Origin: Calditrichota bacterium
GTDB taxonomy: Bacteria > Zixibacteria > MSB-5A5 > GN15 > FEB-12
Reading direction: 5' to 3'
Assembly: GCA_008501655.1 (NCBI GenBank)
Contig: QQUK01000101.1
Span: forward strand, 1-21,876
Length of the DNA stretch: 21,876 bases
Of this stretch, positions 20,570-21,876 are shown in pieces (the first letter of the stretch is position 1; the number at the start of each line of letters is the position of its first letter). A program made the position numbers and the translations under genes. The notes under the pieces were generated by a model. That model was not told the origin of the DNA, ran no database searches, and was given only the letters and a program-made list of their open reading frames with translations.

Positions 20570-21876
20570 ATGAGCAGACTACTTGAAAATCTGAATGATG
20601 CCCAATATGAAGCGGTTAGTACAACCGATGGTCCCCTTCTTGTCATAGCCGGAGCCGGTTCCGGAAAAACCCGTGTGCTTACCCGACGGGTAGCTAATAT
20701 CCTTTTTGAACGGAAAGCGGAGCCATATCAGGTGCTTGCGGTAACATTTACCAATAAGGCTGCTCAGGAGATGAAAGAAAGGGTCAATGAACTTTTGGGT
20801 GTCGATATCCCGGCACTTAATGTCTCGACATTCCATTCATTCTGTGCAAGATTTCTCAGGCGTGAGGCGGAACATATCGGCTATGATTCCAACTACACGA
20901 TATTTGATGCCAAGGATGCCGAAACATTGGTCAAAAACTGTATCAAGGAACTCGGCCTTTCAAATACTCAGTTTACTCCCAAAGCACAGATGCGCAAAAT
21001 CTCTGATTCCAAAAATAAACTTATTTCAGCTCATCAATTTGCCCAGAACTCTTCCGGTTATTTCGAAGATGCTACTTCTAAAATTTATAGTCTCTACGAA
21101 CGACGTCTTAAAGAATGTGATGCTATGGATTTCGATGACCTGATATACAACTCGGTTCTTCTTTTGAAAAACAATGAGGAGATTGGGAACAGGTATAGAA
21201 ACCGTTATAAGTATCTGATGGTTGATGAATATCAGGATACCAACCATGTACAGTATCTGTTGATGAAATACCTGCTTGATACACATAACAATATTTGTGT
21301 TGTCGGTGATGAAGACCAGTCTATCTATGGTTGGCGTGGTGCCGATATCCGGAATATATTAGATTTTGAAAAAGATTTCCCCGGTGCCAAAATTATCAAA
21401 CTTGAACAGAACTACCGTTCGACTAATATCATTCTCAAAGCTGCCTCAGCGGTTATTGATAATAATGAGGAACGCAAAGGGAAAACGCTCTGGACTGACC
21501 AGGAAGGCGGGGAACAGCTTCAGCTTACTCTTGTCGATTCTGCTGAAGAAGAAGCGGTCGAAACGATTAAATATATTATGAACAGCCGAGCTATTACCGC
21601 ACTCAAGGAAACAGCAATCCTCTATCGGACCAATGCTCAGTCCCGTGCATTTGAAGAACAGCTTCGCCGTCAATCGATGCCGTATCAGATAGTAGGAGGT
21701 ATTTCGTTCTATCAGCGAAAAGAAGTCAAAGATTTGATGGCGTATCTGAAGCTTATCGTTAATCAAAAGGATGATATCGCTTTTGAACGGGTTATCAATT
21801 ATCCAAAACGGGGAATAGGTGCTAAATCTGTCTCTGATATTTTTCAAATCTCCCGTTCAGAATCAATTTCCGGTTA
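20570..21876 (+). CDS. UvrD/PcrA-type DNA helicase, N-terminal 435 residues (runs off the window)
   Basis: A superfamily 1A 3'-5' helicase acting in repair and in removal of bound proteins from DNA. It has the Q-motif LNDAQYEAV (8-16), Walker A AGAGSGKT (27-34), motif Ia VTFTNKAAQEMKER, the STFHSFC segment, motif II VDEYQDTN, motif III VVGDEDQSIYGWRGAD, motif IV near LEQNYRST, and the start of domain 2B with AILYRTNAQSRAFEEQL and PYQIVGGISFYQRKEVKD. These place it in the PcrA/UvrD group rather than Rep or RecB. The C-terminal third is beyond the edge. The ATG at 20570 has no Shine-Dalgarno. Confidence 0.93.
   Translation, partial: MSRLLENLNDAQYEAVSTTDGPLLVIAGAGSGKTRVLTRRVANILFERKAEPYQVLAVTFTNKAAQEMKERVNELLGVDIPALNVSTFHSFCARFLRREAEHIGYDSNYTIFDAKDAETLVKNCIKELGLSNTQFTPKAQMRKISDSKNKLISAHQFAQNSSGYFEDATSKIYSLYERRLKECDAMDFDDLIYNSVLLLKNNEEIGNRYRNRYKYLMVDEYQDTNHVQYLLMKYLLDTHNNICVVGDEDQSIYGWRGADIRNILDFEKDFPGAKIIKLEQNYRSTNIILKAASAVIDNNEERKGKTLWTDQEGGEQLQLTLVDSAEEEAVETIKYIMNSRAITALKETAILYRTNAQSRAFEEQLRRQSMPYQIVGGISFYQRKEVKDLMAYLKLIVNQKDDIAFERVINYPKRGIGAKSVSDIFQISRSESISG

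Overview
The window comes from the chromosome of an uncultured-looking diderm bacterium. A Lol lipoprotein-export pair indicates an outer membrane, a dockerin-tailed secreted beta-propeller protein resembles those common in FCB-group candidate phyla, and a McsA-McsB-ClpC protein-arginine-phosphorylation cassette is present although it is best known from Firmicutes. Zixibacteria-like or a related FCB candidate phylum is my best guess. It is inference from gene content, not a placement.

Left end (1-840): the two halves of an Ada-type DNA-alkylation repair protein (AraC-type HTH, then O6-methylguanine methyltransferase) lie as separate genes divided by palindromic repeats. Region 1015-6880, minus strand: a compact bacterial microcompartment (BMC) operon read as leader peptide - BMC-H - BMC-P - 48-aa membrane microprotein - PduS - PduT-type BMC-T - ACT-domain protein with an encapsulation-peptide-like N-terminus - UPF0210/DUF711 protein. 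It has one shell protein of each geometry and a PduS/PduT electron conduit, but no aldehyde dehydrogenase, diol dehydratase or glycyl radical enzyme. Upstream are a sigma54-type promoter (GG-N10-GC), a predicted 18-codon leader ORF starting exactly at +1, and an intrinsic terminator beginning 2 nt after its stop. Next comes a TPR-containing sigma54 activator, translationally coupled to a small secreted protein (7271-9882).

Region 10188-16329, plus strand: lolC/E-type permease, lolD, mcsA, mcsB, clpC, closed by a terminator, then rpmA (L27) on its own promoter. Region 16940-20449 is accessory: an A/T-rich dockerin/propeller protein, a REP-associated tyrosine transposase flanked by its palindromes, and two small proteins of unknown function. 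The right edge holds the first 435 codons of a UvrD/PcrA helicase.

Gaps in the left half and around the transposase are packed with palindromic repeats. Many carry the 5'-GTAG foot expected of substrates of such transposases. Several genes (BMC-H, lolC, uvrD, and the leader ORF) lack a Shine-Dalgarno and start at or within a few bases of their predicted +1, so leaderless translation is probably common here.
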